Shown piece by piece: positions 62,836-64,000 of a stretch of 64,000 nucleotides of DNA. Source of the stretch: Cloeon dipterum (lineage: Eukaryota; Arthropoda; Insecta; Ephemeroptera; Baetidae). The stretch covers positions 30,339,681 to 30,403,680 of the forward strand of contig NC_088786.1 in NCBI RefSeq assembly GCF_949628265.1, given 5' to 3'. The notes under the pieces are model-generated. The model was not told the DNA's origin, made no database searches, and was given only the letters and a program-made list of their open reading frames with translations. Numbering within the stretch: the first letter of the stretch is position 1; each line of letters starts with the position of its first letter. The translations under genes were made by a program, and so were the position numbers.

Positions 62836-64000
62836 GTAAGTTCAGTTTTATTTATATTAAGGATTTTATTTAAATTTGCAAGACTAACCATAGGTTTTTA
62901 ATAAATTTTTGTTGTTTCGAAAAATTGTATTTTGTGATTTTCGTTGATTTAGGATATTTTTAATTTAAAATACAATTTAATTGTTAGTTTTTGGTGACCC
63001 AAAACACTGCAGCCGAAGTGAGTTTAACTCGGTTGCACTTCAAGTTCTTAAAAAATTAACAAGTTGCTCGATCATGAATAATTTTCTTGATTTTCTTCGA
63101 AAATTGTTTTTTTGCACGGTATATTTTCCAGAATTTGTTTCTTAATTTAAAAATAGCTTGCGAAAATTTATACCGTCGGTGAAATTAAAATATAATTCAT
63201 ACTTAGAAAAGATTCTTAATTTGTTAAGTTCATAATATTCTGTTTCAAATGAAACAACAAAATTTCATTTAATCAATTTTAACATTGCGAATATTTGTTT
63301 ATTTCGCGAAGAAGCTTCAAGTAGTACGGATTTAGAATCTTGCTCTTCTATTCTTATGTCTGTGCACGATTTTTTAATAAAAAACTGGTGACAATTCGGG
63401 CAGCTAAACGAGAGCCAAGTGTGATCGTTGGCAAATTTCATTGGTGCTCACAGCGTAAACACCTGTGGCCCAACAGTGTGAACTTGACGAGCGCCAAAGT
63501 GTGCAGCCCTTGGACTAAATATCAACTTTATCTCCGAAACTTGCGAAAACTGGCGATAAAACGGGCGTGTTTGTTTCTAATACGTTTTTAAAAAATCAGT
63601 TATCAATTCAGCGCATGAAAACGAATGAAAATTAAACCAATTTCTCGACGTGAGATGAGATTGGATTTATTCCTTGACGAATTCAAGGGCTATGGTGTCA
63701 TGAAAGCGGTGCGCGAAACAAAGGCACTGCACGTAGGGGGCCGCCGCTTCGAAATATGCAAAACTTATTTATCAACGATGATGATGAGTGACGAGCCTCT
63801 GCTGCCCGCCGGTGCAAATTTATTTTATTGCTGTTTATTACTCGCGGCTCTTTGTCAGCTTTTGTATTGCTGCACGCGCGCAGAGAATAAAATAAATGCA
63901 TCAAATTGGTTTTCAGTATTTTTATGTCGGATAATTTATTCAAACTCAAATTTATTTTAATAAATAAATTCAACAATTTTGCTAAAAATTCCCTGGAAAA
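62836..64000. other. Presumed first intron of the last gene
   Basis: AT-rich with small GC-richer islands around 63400-63500 and 63680-63890. Open frames there (63340-63591, 63625-63960) have no recognisable motifs. Nothing else seen. Confidence 0.35.

Overview
The window is nuclear DNA from an arthropod, most likely an insect. The genes are split by GT-AG introns, many only 50-100 bp long. Intergenic DNA is AT-rich, AATAAA signals follow many stop codons, and the proteins are bilaterian orthologues. I cannot name the species. Exon models were built by hand from splice sites and reading-frame phase; every multi-exon total I give is a whole number of codons.

Layout. 1-6.9 kb: no gene recognised; microsatellites and two CRE palindromes. 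6.96-8.84 kb (+): eIF4E2/4EHP. 10.1-15.9 kb (-): MOSPD1, a C2orf69 homologue and a K2P potassium channel, in tandem. 16.7-18.96 kb (+): RpL37. 19.5 kb (-): a small unrecognised ORF below a strong RFX X-box. 20.65-22.48 kb (+): FoxN1/4. 24.88-29.24 kb (+): SNAPC4, convergent with TMEM18 (-). 30.6-33.7 kb (+): RSRC1, with an ETS-domain gene nested antisense in its last intron. 34.2-34.9 kb (-): ATG12. 35.7-38.2 kb (+): PPP1R11, with intronless SUGCT nested in intron 1. 38.8-44.0 kb (-): FBXW5. 47.1-52.2 kb (+): a GH31 alpha-glucosidase. 52.4-52.9 kb (-): kish/TMEM167A. 53.4-54.0 kb (+): ATG10. 54.1-56.0 kb (+): SMYD5. 56.1-57.3 kb (-): DDRGK1. 57.7-58.7 kb (+): TMED4/9. 59.5-60.7 kb (-): an uncharacterised proline-rich protein. 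62.78 kb (+): first coding exon of a gene that runs out of the window.

Most genes are housekeeping and there is no operon logic. Some functional echoes exist. ATG12 and ATG10, substrate and E2 of one conjugation system, lie about 18 kb apart. Kish, TMED4/9 and DDRGK1 are early-secretory or ER proteins within 6 kb. Several neighbours are very close: ATG10 to SMYD5 is 122 bp, SMYD5 to DDRGK1 stops are 110 bp, SNAPC4 to TMEM18 stops are 163 bp.

Most notable observations: a short TA-flanked inverted-repeat element (MITE) present twice in opposite orientations; a K2P channel whose two filters both lack the usual S4 threonine; the two nested genes; a GC-AG intron required by the RSRC1 frame; and a full X-box. 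I saw no virus-like or LTR element, CRISPR array, tRNA or rRNA.
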